DNA of 29,194 nucleotides from Spirochaetaceae bacterium (GTDB taxonomy: Bacteria > Spirochaetota > Spirochaetia > SZUA-6 > Bin103), in contig JAPPNY010000171.1 of assembly GCA_028818385.1 (NCBI GenBank), positions 1 to 29,194 on the forward strand, read 5' to 3'. Numbering within the stretch: the first letter of the stretch is position 1; each line of letters begins with the position of its first letter. Shown here one piece after another: positions 22,528-29,194 of the stretch. A program made the position numbers and the translations under genes. Under the pieces are notes generated by a model that saw only the letters and a program-made list of their open reading frames with translations, searched no databases and was not told where the DNA came from.

Positions 22528-22558
22528 CCCCATCAAACCGATGCGACGGGGCTTCTAC

Positions 22559-24016
22559 CTACCCGGCGATCGCGGCCAGCGCCTCCTGCAGGTCGAGCGA
22601 GAGGTCGATCGCCAGCGCCAGGTAGGCGCCGCCCAGCGCGTACACGGCGGCGAGCGCCGCGTCCTCGGCTTCCTGCAGCGGCAGCGCCGAGTCGGCCAGG
22701 TCGGTGTCGCTGATCGCGCCGGCGGCGTGCCGGCGTGCTGCCTGCTCGGCCTGCAGGCGGGCGCGCTCCAGGCGCAGCGCTGCCAGCTCCTCTGCCGCTA
22801 TGGCGCGCTCCAGGTCGAGACGCGACCGTTGGAGGCCCTGTTCCGCCGTGCCCTGCGCGGACACCAGCGCCCGCCGCGCCGACTCCGCCTGCGCCTCCGC
22901 CTGCTGCACCGCGATGGCCTGCTTGCCGCCGTCATGCAGCGTGTAGCTGCCGGTCACCGAGACGCTCAGGCCGCCCAGGCCCGGAGCGCCCGAGCCCTTG
23001 GTGTAGTCGACGCTGGCCGAAAGCGACGGCAGCGAGCCGCGCTGTGCCTGGGCCAGCCGCAGCCGTGCCGCCTCGAGCTGCGCCCGCGCCTCCAGCACGG
23101 CCAGCGCACTGTCCGGGTCGGCCATCCCCGCGGAGGCTTCCAGCAGGCCGCTCGCCGCTCGCCGCAACGCTTCCGCGTCGACCTCCGGAGCGACCAGCGC
23201 GGTCTCCGGCAGATCCAGGTCGGCGAAGAACGCCGCCGTGTCGAGCGCCAGCGACGCGCGCGCGTCGGCGGCCGCGTTGCGCCGTTCGAACGCCGTGATG
23301 CGGGCGCCCAGCAGGGCGATCCGGTCGGCCGCCTGCTGGTCCACGAGCGACTGCGTGTTGGCAAGCTCGCGCTCCGCGATGGCCAGCCGCTCCTCGGCGA
23401 CGGCCAGCGCCGCCGTCCGCTCGGTCAGGCCGACGAAGGTCACGGCGACCTGCTGCGCCACGTCGCTCTGCGTGCTCGCAAGGCGCAACCGCGCCAGGCG
23501 CACGTCGTCCCGGCGGCCGGCCAGGGCGACGGCAGTCGTCGACAGCCGGCCGGCCGGAAGCAGGTCCTGGGAGATCGACACGCTCTGTGCGTCCGTGAAG
23601 CGCTCCTCGTCGCCCGACCCGCTCCGGTCCAGGTCGTCCAGCTCGACGCCGACGGTGTAGGAGCCGGTGATGCTCATCCCCCACGGCAGGTCCACCTGCG
23701 CCGAGACCGTGCCGCCGGCGTCGGCGTCGAAGGTGTCGACCACATCGTCGAAGGTGCCGTCCTCCCACGGGGCCAGGCTGACGCCGGCTCTCAAGGGCGT
23801 GGCGCGCAGCGACACGGTCACGCCGCCGTGCTCGATCTCGGCCATGCGCAGCGACAGCGCCGCCGACTCGACCGCCGCCCGCGCCTGTATCACGGACGGG
23901 TGCGAGGCGAGCGCGGCCTGAACCGCGGCGACCAGGCCGAGCCCATCCTGAGCGGCTGCCGGAGCCGCCGCGGCGATGAGCGCCGCGAGCGCCGGCAGCC
24001 AGACCCGTCGGCTCAC
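22559..24016 (-). CDS. TolC-family outer-membrane channel (second of tandem pair)
   Basis: A 485-residue export protein: basic VSRRVW, a hydrophobic stretch and AAAQDG as signal cleavage region, then long alanine- and glutamate-rich helices with heptad character and two halves, as in TolC/OEP channels that span the outer membrane and periplasm. Segments such as LSVSVTGSYTL and VSAQVDLPWGMSITGSYTV look like the beta strands of the barrel. The GTG start overlaps the preceding TolC stop as GTGA. No adaptor or pump gene lies downstream; the next gene is rraA-like. Partner pumps must be elsewhere, or the pair may work alone. Confidence 0.82.
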   Translation of the reverse strand: MSRRVWLPALAALIAAAAPAAAQDGLGLVAAVQAALASHPSVIQARAAVESAALSLRMAEIEHGGVTVSLRATPLRAGVSLAPWEDGTFDDVVDTFDADAGGTVSAQVDLPWGMSITGSYTVGVELDDLDRSGSGDEERFTDAQSVSISQDLLPAGRLSTTAVALAGRRDDVRLARLRLASTQSDVAQQVAVTFVGLTERTAALAVAEERLAIAERELANTQSLVDQQAADRIALLGARITAFERRNAAADARASLALDTAAFFADLDLPETALVAPEVDAEALRRAASGLLEASAGMADPDSALAVLEARAQLEAARLRLAQAQRGSLPSLSASVDYTKGSGAPGLGGLSVSVTGSYTLHDGGKQAIAVQQAEAQAESARRALVSAQGTAEQGLQRSRLDLERAIAAEELAALRLERARLQAEQAARRHAAGAISDTDLADSALPLQEAEDAALAAVYALGGAYLALAIDLSLDLQEALAAIAG

Positions 24017-25065
24017 CGGCTCTCCCAGACCGCCAGCACGTCGGTGCCGGCGGCGTCGTGCAGGCGGATCCACGCGAAATAGGCCGCCCACTGCGCCGCG
24101 CGCAGCGCGTCCTCCGCGCCCACCAGGTCGGCCTGCGAGGAGGCGAGTTGGGATTCGGTGAGCAGGCCGGCGTCGAACTGCTCCTGGGTGCGGCGGGTGT
24201 TCTCCGCCTGCAGCTCGAGTTGCAGCTCGCGCAGGGTCACGGTGCCGAGCGCCTGCTGCGCGCTGGCGTAGGCGCCGGCGGTGGCGAGCTGCAAGTCGGA
24301 GGCCGTGCTCTCAACGGTGGCCCGGCTGCTGGCCACGGTGTTGGTGGCGGTCTGCAGGTCCAGGGCCGAGGTGCTCTGCATGGACTTCAGCTTCAGGTCC
24401 AGCTCGTCGATCTCGAGCTGGCGGGCGGCGAAGTCATGCTCGACCCGCGCCGCCGTCGTCGCGAGATAGGAGTCGAGGGCGCCCAGATCGGCCGTCTCGG
24501 GCGGCTGCGAGGCGAGGGCCGCCGCGTCCAGCACGGCCATGTCGATGCCGGTGGCGTCCGCCAGGTCGGGCAGCGTGGTGAACTGGCGCGTGTTGCGCGC
24601 GCCCGCCAGGTTCAGCTCCGCGTTCAACGCCGCCACGCGGGCCTGCAGCTCGGTGACCGGGCTGGCGGCGCCGATCTCGACGCGCTCGGCCGCCTGTTGC
24701 AGGTCGAGCTGTGCCAGCCGCAGGCGCTCCTCCAGCATGCTCAGGTTCTCATTGGCCTGCTGCAGGCGCACGTACGCCTCCGCCAGCGACAGCAGCTCGC
24801 GCACGGTTGCCTGCCCGAAGGTGAGCTGCGCGCGCTCCCACTGCAGCTCGGCCTTGATCTGGTCCAGGCGTGCGTCCGAGGAGGCGATGGAGCGGTCGTA
24901 GGCGACGCGGGAGTTCTCCAGCGTCAGCGCCGCCGACTGCAGTGCCGGGTTGGCCGCTTCGGCGGTGGTCAGCATCCCGGTAATGGACAGCTCCTCCGCG
25001 GCAGCGGGAAGCGCGAGCGCCGCCAGCAGGGCGACGAGAACCGGTAGCAGGGTGCGAGTCTTCAT
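24013..25065 (-). CDS. TolC-family outer-membrane protein (first of tandem pair)
   Basis: A 350-residue protein with a signal peptide (MKTRTLLPVLVALLAALALPAAAEE) and long helices rich in Ala, Leu, Gln and Glu characteristic of the TolC/OEP helical barrel. It is clearly shorter than the usual 420-480 residues, and glycine- or tyrosine-containing beta strands like those of the second copy are hard to find, so it may lack a normal outer-membrane barrel. A strong GGAGGA lies 5 bases before the ATG, and a small ORF ends in ATGA at this start. It follows the kinase gene by 18 bases and is coupled to the second TolC gene. Confidence 0.78.
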   Translation of the reverse strand: MKTRTLLPVLVALLAALALPAAAEELSITGMLTTAEAANPALQSAALTLENSRVAYDRSIASSDARLDQIKAELQWERAQLTFGQATVRELLSLAEAYVRLQQANENLSMLEERLRLAQLDLQQAAERVEIGAASPVTELQARVAALNAELNLAGARNTRQFTTLPDLADATGIDMAVLDAAALASQPPETADLGALDSYLATTAARVEHDFAARQLEIDELDLKLKSMQSTSALDLQTATNTVASSRATVESTASDLQLATAGAYASAQQALGTVTLRELQLELQAENTRRTQEQFDAGLLTESQLASSQADLVGAEDALRAAQWAAYFAWIRLHDAAGTDVLAVWESR

Positions 25066-25208
25066 GGAATTCCTCCAAAGGGGTCATCCGCGGAGGCCTT
25101 GCCCAAGGCCCGCGGATGGGGTCGAGGCGAGATCGGCCGCCGATGGTGCGGCGCGCAGATCCTTCGAAACCGTGACGGGCTCGACGCCCGCCGCGGCGTG
25201 CTGCACAT
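25062..25208 (-). CDS. Possible 48-codon leader ORF before the TolC pair
   Basis: An ATG at 25208 follows a perfect GGAGGTGAT (25225-25217) by 8 bases. The frame reads 48 codons, rich in Arg, Pro, Ser and His, and ends in a TGA that overlaps the TolC ATG as ATGA. It lies mostly inside the 3' end of the kinase gene in another frame, and its composition looks like an out-of-frame reading, so it may not yield a functional protein. Its position suggests a coupling or leader-peptide role. Confidence 0.3.
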   Translation of the reverse strand: MCSTPRRASSPSRFRRICAPHHRRPISPRPHPRALGKASADDPFGGIP

Positions 25209-26607
25209 CGGTAGGGATCACCTCCGTGCCCATTATACGGTGCTGCCCCGCGCCGGCTGAGATCAGCCGCGCGGGGACCCTGATCACGAACGTCGTACCG
25301 GGCGATTCCCGGCTGTCCACGTCGAGGCTGAAGCCGTGCGCGTCGGTGATGCTGCGCGCGATCGACAGGCCCAGTCCGAAGCCGGAGGAGGTGCCGGCGC
25401 CGCGGTAGAACGGGTCGAACAGGTGGGGAAGGTCCTCCGCGGCGATGCCCGGGCCGGAGTCGGCTATGCGGACTTCCAGATCGCCGCCGGCGACGGACGC
25501 CGACACGGTCACGGTGCCGTCCTCCGGCGTGAAGCGCAGGGCGTTATCCAGGATGTTCTCGTACGCGCGCGACAGCAGCGCGGCATCCAGAGGTGCTGCA
25601 AGGCGTTCGGGAATGCGGAGCTCCGTCCTCAGGCACCGCTTCAGCACGGCCGCGTCGCCGGCGATGCCGTCGCACAGCTCGCGATGGAACGCGGCCAGTC
25701 CCGTCGGCACCGGATCGATCTGCCACTGGCTGGACGACAGGCGCACGTACTCGATCAGCTCGCTGACCCGGGCGCCCAGCAGGTCCGCCTTCTCGGCGAT
25801 GATCCCCAGGTAGCGCTCACGCGTGTCCCGGTCTTCTGCCATGCCGTCGGCGATGGCCTCCAGGTATCCCTTGATCGCCGTGAGCGGCGTCTTCACGTCG
25901 TGCGTCACCGCGGCAAGCAGCCGCGAACGGCGCTCGGTCTCCTCCTTGAGGGCGCCGCGCATGGCGTCGAACGACCGCGCCAGCGACGCCAGCTCCGAGT
26001 TGCCTCGCGCGGTGAGCTCGAAGTCCAGGTCACCGTCGGCGACCCTGCGGGTGGCGCGCTGCAGGCGGGTGACCGAGCGGTTGACCCCGGTGGCGATGAT
26101 CCATGCCCCGGCGGCGGCGATCACCGCCAGCGGAAGGAAGATCACCAGCCCGTAGCGCAGCATCCAGCCCAGCCAGCCCGGACGCGCCAGAGCGGGCACT
26201 GCCGGAGACGGCATGCTCAGCAGGAACGTACCGGCAAGCTCGCCGTCGTTGAACAGAGGTTCCAGCATGGTGCGGATGTCACGGTCCGCGCGGGAGGCGC
26301 GCAGCAACTCACGCGGATCCACCGCGGCGCCGGGGCCATACTCCGCGGCGGTGGAGAAGAGCACCAGGTTCTCGGTGTCCAGCACGGTCAGCACGACCCC
26401 GTCGGGCAGGTCGATGCTGTCCTGCTCGCCAGCCAGGACCCGCGGCACTTCGTCGCGGATGGCGCGCATCGCCAGCGGGAAGTCCCGCTGCGCGATGTCC
26501 GTTGGCTGGCGCAGCACGGCGCTGGCGCCTGCGTAGATGGCTGAGACCAGGACCGGTGACAGGGCGACCGCGGCCACGAGCAGCAGGAGCTGGGTGCGCA
26601 GCCTCAC
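25084..26607 (-). CDS. Membrane sensor histidine kinase
   Basis: A 507-residue two-component sensor. Helices at about 5-25 and 150-173 flank an extracytoplasmic sensor domain, followed by HAMP (about 174-225), the phospho-acceptor helix with H236 (AVTHDVKTPLTAIKGYLEAI) and the ATPase domain: N351/N355 (ENILDNALRF), DSGPGI (383-388) and GFGLGLSIA (409-417). The GTG start overlaps the response-regulator stop as GTGA. After the normal end of the ATPase domain (VIRVPARL, about 448) the frame continues for some 60 residues that resemble no kinase domain; this DNA also holds promoter-like signals for the TolC genes. Ligand is unknown; envelope stress or a toxic compound exported via TolC is a guess. 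Confidence 0.9.
   Translation of the reverse strand: MRLRTQLLLLVAAVALSPVLVSAIYAGASAVLRQPTDIAQRDFPLAMRAIRDEVPRVLAGEQDSIDLPDGVVLTVLDTENLVLFSTAAEYGPGAAVDPRELLRASRADRDIRTMLEPLFNDGELAGTFLLSMPSPAVPALARPGWLGWMLRYGLVIFLPLAVIAAAGAWIIATGVNRSVTRLQRATRRVADGDLDFELTARGNSELASLARSFDAMRGALKEETERRSRLLAAVTHDVKTPLTAIKGYLEAIADGMAEDRDTRERYLGIIAEKADLLGARVSELIEYVRLSSSQWQIDPVPTGLAAFHRELCDGIAGDAAVLKRCLRTELRIPERLAAPLDAALLSRAYENILDNALRFTPEDGTVTVSASVAGGDLEVRIADSGPGIAAEDLPHLFDPFYRGAGTSSGFGLGLSIARSITDAHGFSLDVDSRESPGTTFVIRVPARLISAGAGQHRIMGTEVIPTDVQHAAAGVEPVTVSKDLRAAPSAADLASTPSAGLGQGLRG
25232..25269 (-). promoter_or_regulatory. Internal promoter with operator-like inverted repeat before the TolC pair
   Basis: On the minus strand a perfect TATAAT occupies 25237-25232. 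Upstream, at the -35 place, CGGCTGA and TCAGCCG (25254-25260 and 25263-25269) form a 7-bp inverted repeat with a 2-base centre. Downstream, GGAGGTGAT starts 6 bases after the -10. There is no good -35 hexamer, as expected for a regulated promoter. All of it lies within the kinase coding tail. Confidence 0.45.
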
Positions 26608-27296
26608 GAGGAGTCCTCTAGGGTGGGGTTGAACCGGTAGCCGACGCCGCGCACGGTCTGCACCCAGCGGGCACCGTCGTCGCCGAGCTTCTTGCGGATG
26701 CGCTGCACGTGCACGGTGACCGTCGACAGGTCGCCGAAACGGTTGCCCCAGACGCGGTCGTAGATCTGCTCGGCGGTGAACACCTGCCCGGGCGAGGCGG
26801 CCAGCATCGCCAGCAGCTCGAACTCCCGGCGCGCCAGGTTGAGAGGCTGTCCGTCGAGCGTTGCGGCGTACCCGTCGGGGTCGATGGCAAGCGGCCCATA
26901 GCGCAGGCCGGGCTCGGCCGTGTCCGCCGACGCACGCCGGCGGCGCAGGTGGGCGCGCACGCGCGCCGCCAGCACCTTGGGCGAGAACGGCTTGGTGACG
27001 TAGTCGTCGGCGCCGACGCCGAAGGCGAAGATGCTGTCCTCTTCGGCGTCGCGGGCGGTCAGGACCAGCACCGGCAGGTCGTGGCGGCGGCGCAGGTCGG
27101 CCAGCAACTCGAATCCGTCCCTGCCGGGAAGGTTGACGTCCAGCAGCAACAGGTCGAATTCCTGCTCCTCGATGGCCGGCAGCGCACCCTCGGCCGAGTC
27201 CTTCACCGTGACCTCGACGCCTTCCTTCTCCAGGTACATGCGCAACAGATCGCTGATGGCGCGATCATCCTCCACGACCAGCACCTTTCCCTGCAC
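26604..27296 (-). CDS. OmpR/PhoB-family response regulator
   Basis: A 230-residue transcription factor. The receiver domain has the acidic pair E9/D10/D11, phospho-acceptor D53 (LLLLDVNLP), T80 and K102 (VTKPFSP). The C-terminal winged-helix DNA-binding domain (about 130-225) shows LARREFELLAMLAASPGQVFT, the recognition helix region STVTVHVQRIRKKLG and the closing wing TVRGVGYRF. It forms a coupled pair with the kinase downstream. Its likely target sites include the four tandem 11-bp repeats just upstream of its own gene. Start is a GTG at 27296; no Shine-Dalgarno sequence is evident. Confidence 0.92.
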   Translation of the reverse strand: MQGKVLVVEDDRAISDLLRMYLEKEGVEVTVKDSAEGALPAIEEQEFDLLLLDVNLPGRDGFELLADLRRRHDLPVLVLTARDAEEDSIFAFGVGADDYVTKPFSPKVLAARVRAHLRRRRASADTAEPGLRYGPLAIDPDGYAATLDGQPLNLARREFELLAMLAASPGQVFTAEQIYDRVWGNRFGDLSTVTVHVQRIRKKLGDDGARWVQTVRGVGYRFNPTLEDSS

Positions 27297-27314
27297 CGCT
27301 ACGGACCCATGCAG

Positions 27315-27370
27315 AGCATAGCGCGCCGGGCATAAACCGGGGCTTAACGGGTGCTGAAAGCGGGCGGAAC
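27315..27370 (-). promoter_or_regulatory. Four tandem 11-bp repeats and -10 box before the response regulator
   Basis: On the plus strand the units are CGGGCATAAAC (27327-27337), CGGGGCTTAAC (27338-27348), GGGTGCTGAAA (27349-27359) and GCGGGCGGAAC (27360-27370). The first two match in 8 of 11 places, and AA recurs at exactly the same place in all four. On the minus strand they read GTTnnnnCCCG-like, as in Pho or PhoP boxes. TATGCT (27320-27315) follows 6 bases beyond the last unit, where an activator-dependent -10 would lie. Confidence 0.5.
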
Positions 27371-27481
27371 CCGCGCCGTAGCGTCGTGGCCTCCATCATC
27401 GCAACGACGCCCTCCGGCTTCTTCCGCGCTATCGGTGACACTTCCAGTCAACCGGCGGTACCATGGAGGTGAGGCAGAGCC

Positions 27482-27748
27482 ATGACCCCACCCGTCCGGA
27501 CCGCGTTGCACGCTGTCTACGTGCTGGCCCTTCCGGTGCTGCTGGTCGGGATCTTTGTCGGCGGCTTCGTGTCACTGGCGGAGATCGAGGAGTACGAAGG
27601 CGTGCGCGAGCTCACCGTCTACGGCTCCCCGATCACGCCGCTGTTCGTCGGCGCGACCGCCGGTCCGGTGCTGCTGCTGGCCTATCTGGCCTACTGGCTG
27701 GTCCGCCACCTGTCCGGCGGCGGCAAGCGGTCCCGGCGCAAGCGCTGA
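27482..27748 (+). CDS. Small two-helix membrane protein
   Basis: This 88-residue protein has two hydrophobic helices (ALHAVYVLALPVLLVGIFVGGFV and ITPLFVGATAGPVLLLAYLAYWLV) joined by an acidic loop (EIEEYEGVREL), and a strongly basic end (KRSRRKR) that should stay in the cytoplasm. The start is secured by a perfect GGAGGTGA (27465-27472) 9 bases before the ATG. It is divergent from the response-regulator operon and could be under the same control. I recognise no family. Confidence 0.72.
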   Translation: MTPPVRTALHAVYVLALPVLLVGIFVGGFVSLAEIEEYEGVRELTVYGSPITPLFVGATAGPVLLLAYLAYWLVRHLSGGGKRSRRKR

Positions 27749-27764
27749 CTGCGGGCCGCCAACC

Positions 27765-28214
27765 TCAGAGCTTGAGCTTCACGACCACCTTGACGGTGGG
27801 CACGGCCGAGCCGGCGACGCAGCCGGGCTTGTGCGCGTCCTGAGGGTAGAGCACGACGAACATGCCCGGTTCCAGGACGACCGGCATGCCGCCGTCGTGG
27901 CGGAACAGCTCCGCGTCGCCGTCGGCCTGGTAGCCTTCTCCGGGCGGCATCGCGGCGATGTCTTCCCAGTACAGGGTCTCCCGGCCGGAGACGATGTAGT
28001 GCACGTCCAGCCAGGCGCGGTGCGCCTCGTACGGCAGATCGGACGGCGCCTTCGTGGTGTAGCGGTTGACCATCACGTACATGCGCTCGCCGCCGACCTC
28101 GTGGCGGCCGGTGGCCAGCTCGTCGAAGCCGCCGCGGCGCAGGAACGCGAAGGCGTCGGCCAGCCCATCGACGGCCGCGTAGGTGTCGGCGTTGTCCAGC
28201 CGGTCCAGGATCAT
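27765..28214 (-). CDS. YhcH/YjgK/YiaL family protein (DUF386)
   Basis: A 149-residue cupin-like protein of the YhcH/EbgC family. The metal-site segments are visible: YEAHRAWLDVHYIVSGRETLYW in the middle (histidines and glutamate) and YPQDAHKPGC near the end. Family members occur in sialic acid, sugar and beta-galactoside operons and are thought to act on free sugars, perhaps as anomerase or isomerase. Its ATG overlaps the upstream oxidoreductase stop as ATGA, so both probably serve one sugar-utilisation route. Confidence 0.88.
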   Translation of the reverse strand: MILDRLDNADTYAAVDGLADAFAFLRRGGFDELATGRHEVGGERMYVMVNRYTTKAPSDLPYEAHRAWLDVHYIVSGRETLYWEDIAAMPPGEGYQADGDAELFRHDGGMPVVLEPGMFVVLYPQDAHKPGCVAGSAVPTVKVVVKLKL

Positions 28215-29194
28215 GGCAGTTCTCCCGTCCGTTCGACCGGCCAGCCGTGCTTGGCGGCCTGTACCGCCAGCCACTCCCGGTACGGCCGCGGAGCCGGGTC
28301 CGGATCGCCCAGGCCGGCCTCATGGCGCAGGCGCAGCAGCGGGTGGTCGCGCTCGGTCTGCGGCAGCGTGACCGGCCGCCGGTAGGCGCCGGACTCGAAG
28401 ATGGCCAGGATGATCTCGATGATGTGGCGCCCACGGCGCCCGTCCGAGGGAGGGCTGCCGCCGGCGTCCAGCGCGTTGACGTAGTCGTCCACGTACCAGT
28501 ACTCGCCCTCCGACACCCCGTCCGGCACTGGCGCCGGAGGCTGTTGCTCCGGCAGCGCCTCCCACTCGGCGCGGCCCGGCACCGCCCACGGCACCGGCAG
28601 GATCCAGCCGCCGTCGTAGTGCCAGCGCAGCCGCCCCTCGGTGCCGGCGATCTCGAAGCCCAGCGCCTCGCGCTCGATGCCCGGGAACATGTGCTGGTGC
28701 AGGGTGCCGGTGAGCATCTCGTCGAACTCCAGCGTGGCCGTGATCTGCTGGCCGGCGATGGTGCCCATGCCGGACGGCGACTGCACCACGTCATCGGCCG
28801 TGATCGGCCGCCCGTTCGTGAGCAGGGTGGCGGTCACCCGCCGGCACGGCCCGGTCACCGACAGCAGCCCGCTGAGCATGTGCGTGCCCATGTTCATCAG
28901 CTCGTAGCCGCCGTAGTACCCCTTGCCGTTGGAGGTGACGTGCAGCGGCACGCCGATGCGGCCCGCGTCCAGCGCCTGCTTGACGGCGCGGAGCGACCGC
29001 AGCGAGCTGCCCTGGTGGTGGACGGCGATCCGGGTGCCCAGCTCCTCGGCCCGCGCAAGAAGCGCGTCGGCCTGCGCCAAGTCGACCGTCATCGGCTTCT
29101 CCACGTCCAGGTGGCAGGTCCGGGCGGCCAGCACGCGCATGGCCAGCGGGAAGTGCAGGTCGGTCTGCACCGGCACGATGACGATGTCCGGCTC
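28211..29194 (-). CDS. Gfo/Idh/MocA family oxidoreductase, 5' end outside the window
   Basis: The gene runs off the window, so only the last 327 residues are seen. The first visible residues (EPDIVIVPVQTDLHFPLA) are the fourth strand of the Rossmann domain, so about 65-75 N-terminal residues with the glycine loop are missing. The family motif VEKPM follows shortly after, then an active-site histidine in NMGTHMLSG. An open frame starting at GTG 29176 is not the true start. The long C-terminal domain and the coupled YhcH gene point to a sugar or polyol substrate. Confidence 0.88.
   Translation of the reverse strand, partial: EPDIVIVPVQTDLHFPLAMRVLAARTCHLDVEKPMTVDLAQADALLARAEELGTRIAVHHQGSSLRSLRAVKQALDAGRIGVPLHVTSNGKGYYGGYELMNMGTHMLSGLLSVTGPCRRVTATLLTNGRPITADDVVQSPSGMGTIAGQQITATLEFDEMLTGTLHQHMFPGIEREALGFEIAGTEGRLRWHYDGGWILPVPWAVPGRAEWEALPEQQPPAPVPDGVSEGEYWYVDDYVNALDAGGSPPSDGRRGRHIIEIILAIFESGAYRRPVTLPQTERDHPLLRLRHEAGLGDPDPAPRPYREWLAVQAAKHGWPVERTGELP

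Noticed and set aside
27435..27464. GTGACA-N18-TACCAT as promoter of the small membrane protein gene at 27482
   Set aside because: Transcription would begin near 27471, inside the perfect GGAGGTGA ribosome binding site, and destroy it. The real promoter is probably further upstream.
27463..27843. 126-codon plus-strand frame starting at ATG 27463
   Set aside because: It overlaps the small membrane protein gene in another frame. The ATG at 27482 has the proper Shine-Dalgarno spacing and yields two membrane helices.

Overview
The window is GC-rich (roughly two thirds G+C by eye), almost completely coding, and without rRNA, tRNA, insertion sequences, phage genes or CRISPR that I can recognise. 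No gene-free stretch reaches 300 bases; the longest gaps (about 110-190 bases) are divergent promoter regions. The owner is a diderm (Gram-negative-type) bacterium: two TolC-type outer-membrane channels, a heptosyltransferase and a heptose-phosphate nucleotidyltransferase point to an outer membrane with a heptose-containing glycolipid or glycan. Repeated Gfo/Idh/MocA dehydrogenases, a PhyH dioxygenase, an RraA-like protein and a D-threonine-aldolase-like enzyme fit an uncultured, metabolically broad bacterium (marine, soil or host-associated). I cannot name the phylum; a high-GC spirochaete-like lineage is one weak possibility.

Layout. 1-1690: a cytochrome P450 cut short before its haem-binding region, divergent from a secreted protein of unknown function. 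1710-3967 (minus): DUF420 membrane protein, XdhC and MocA, a molybdenum-hydroxylase maturation set without the hydroxylase. 4007-6663: RfaE2-like nucleotidyltransferase with an unknown N-terminal region, a convergent GT9 glycosyltransferase, and the divergent undecaprenyl-phosphate translocase PopT (DUF368). 6719-7033: small coiled-coil membrane protein. 7070-11503 (minus): DUF58 protein, TgpA-like transglutaminase and a Gfo/Idh/MocA oxidoreductase in one overlapping operon. 11681-13581: two coupled short-chain dehydrogenases and a small membrane protein. 13659-16556: GNAT-like acetyltransferase, nitroreductase and a D-threonine-aldolase-like PLP enzyme. 16561-18706 (minus): Gfo/Idh/MocA oxidoreductase and M20 peptidase. 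18793-19359: DUF1707/LiaF-like protein. 19371-20659 (minus): TlpA-like thioredoxin and CcdA. 20771-20962: CDGSH iron-sulfur protein. 20989-22511 (minus): RraA-like protein and PhyH dioxygenase. 22559-27296 (minus): OmpR-type response regulator, histidine kinase and two TolC proteins in one chain. 27482-27748: small membrane protein. 27765-29194 (minus): Gfo/Idh/MocA oxidoreductase running off the window end, and a YhcH-family protein.

The most notable signals are regulatory. Most genes that begin a transcription unit have a TAnnnT -10-like hexamer only 7-9 bases before the start codon and no Shine-Dalgarno sequence, suggesting leaderless or near-leaderless mRNAs, whereas internal genes have Shine-Dalgarno sequences or 4-base GTGA/ATGA overlaps. 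Four tandem 11-bp repeats precede the response-regulator gene. Inside the 3' end of the kinase gene there is an inverted repeat, a perfect TATAAT, a perfect GGAGGTGAT and a small ORF that ends in an ATGA overlap with the first TolC start, which looks like a private regulated promoter for the TolC pair.
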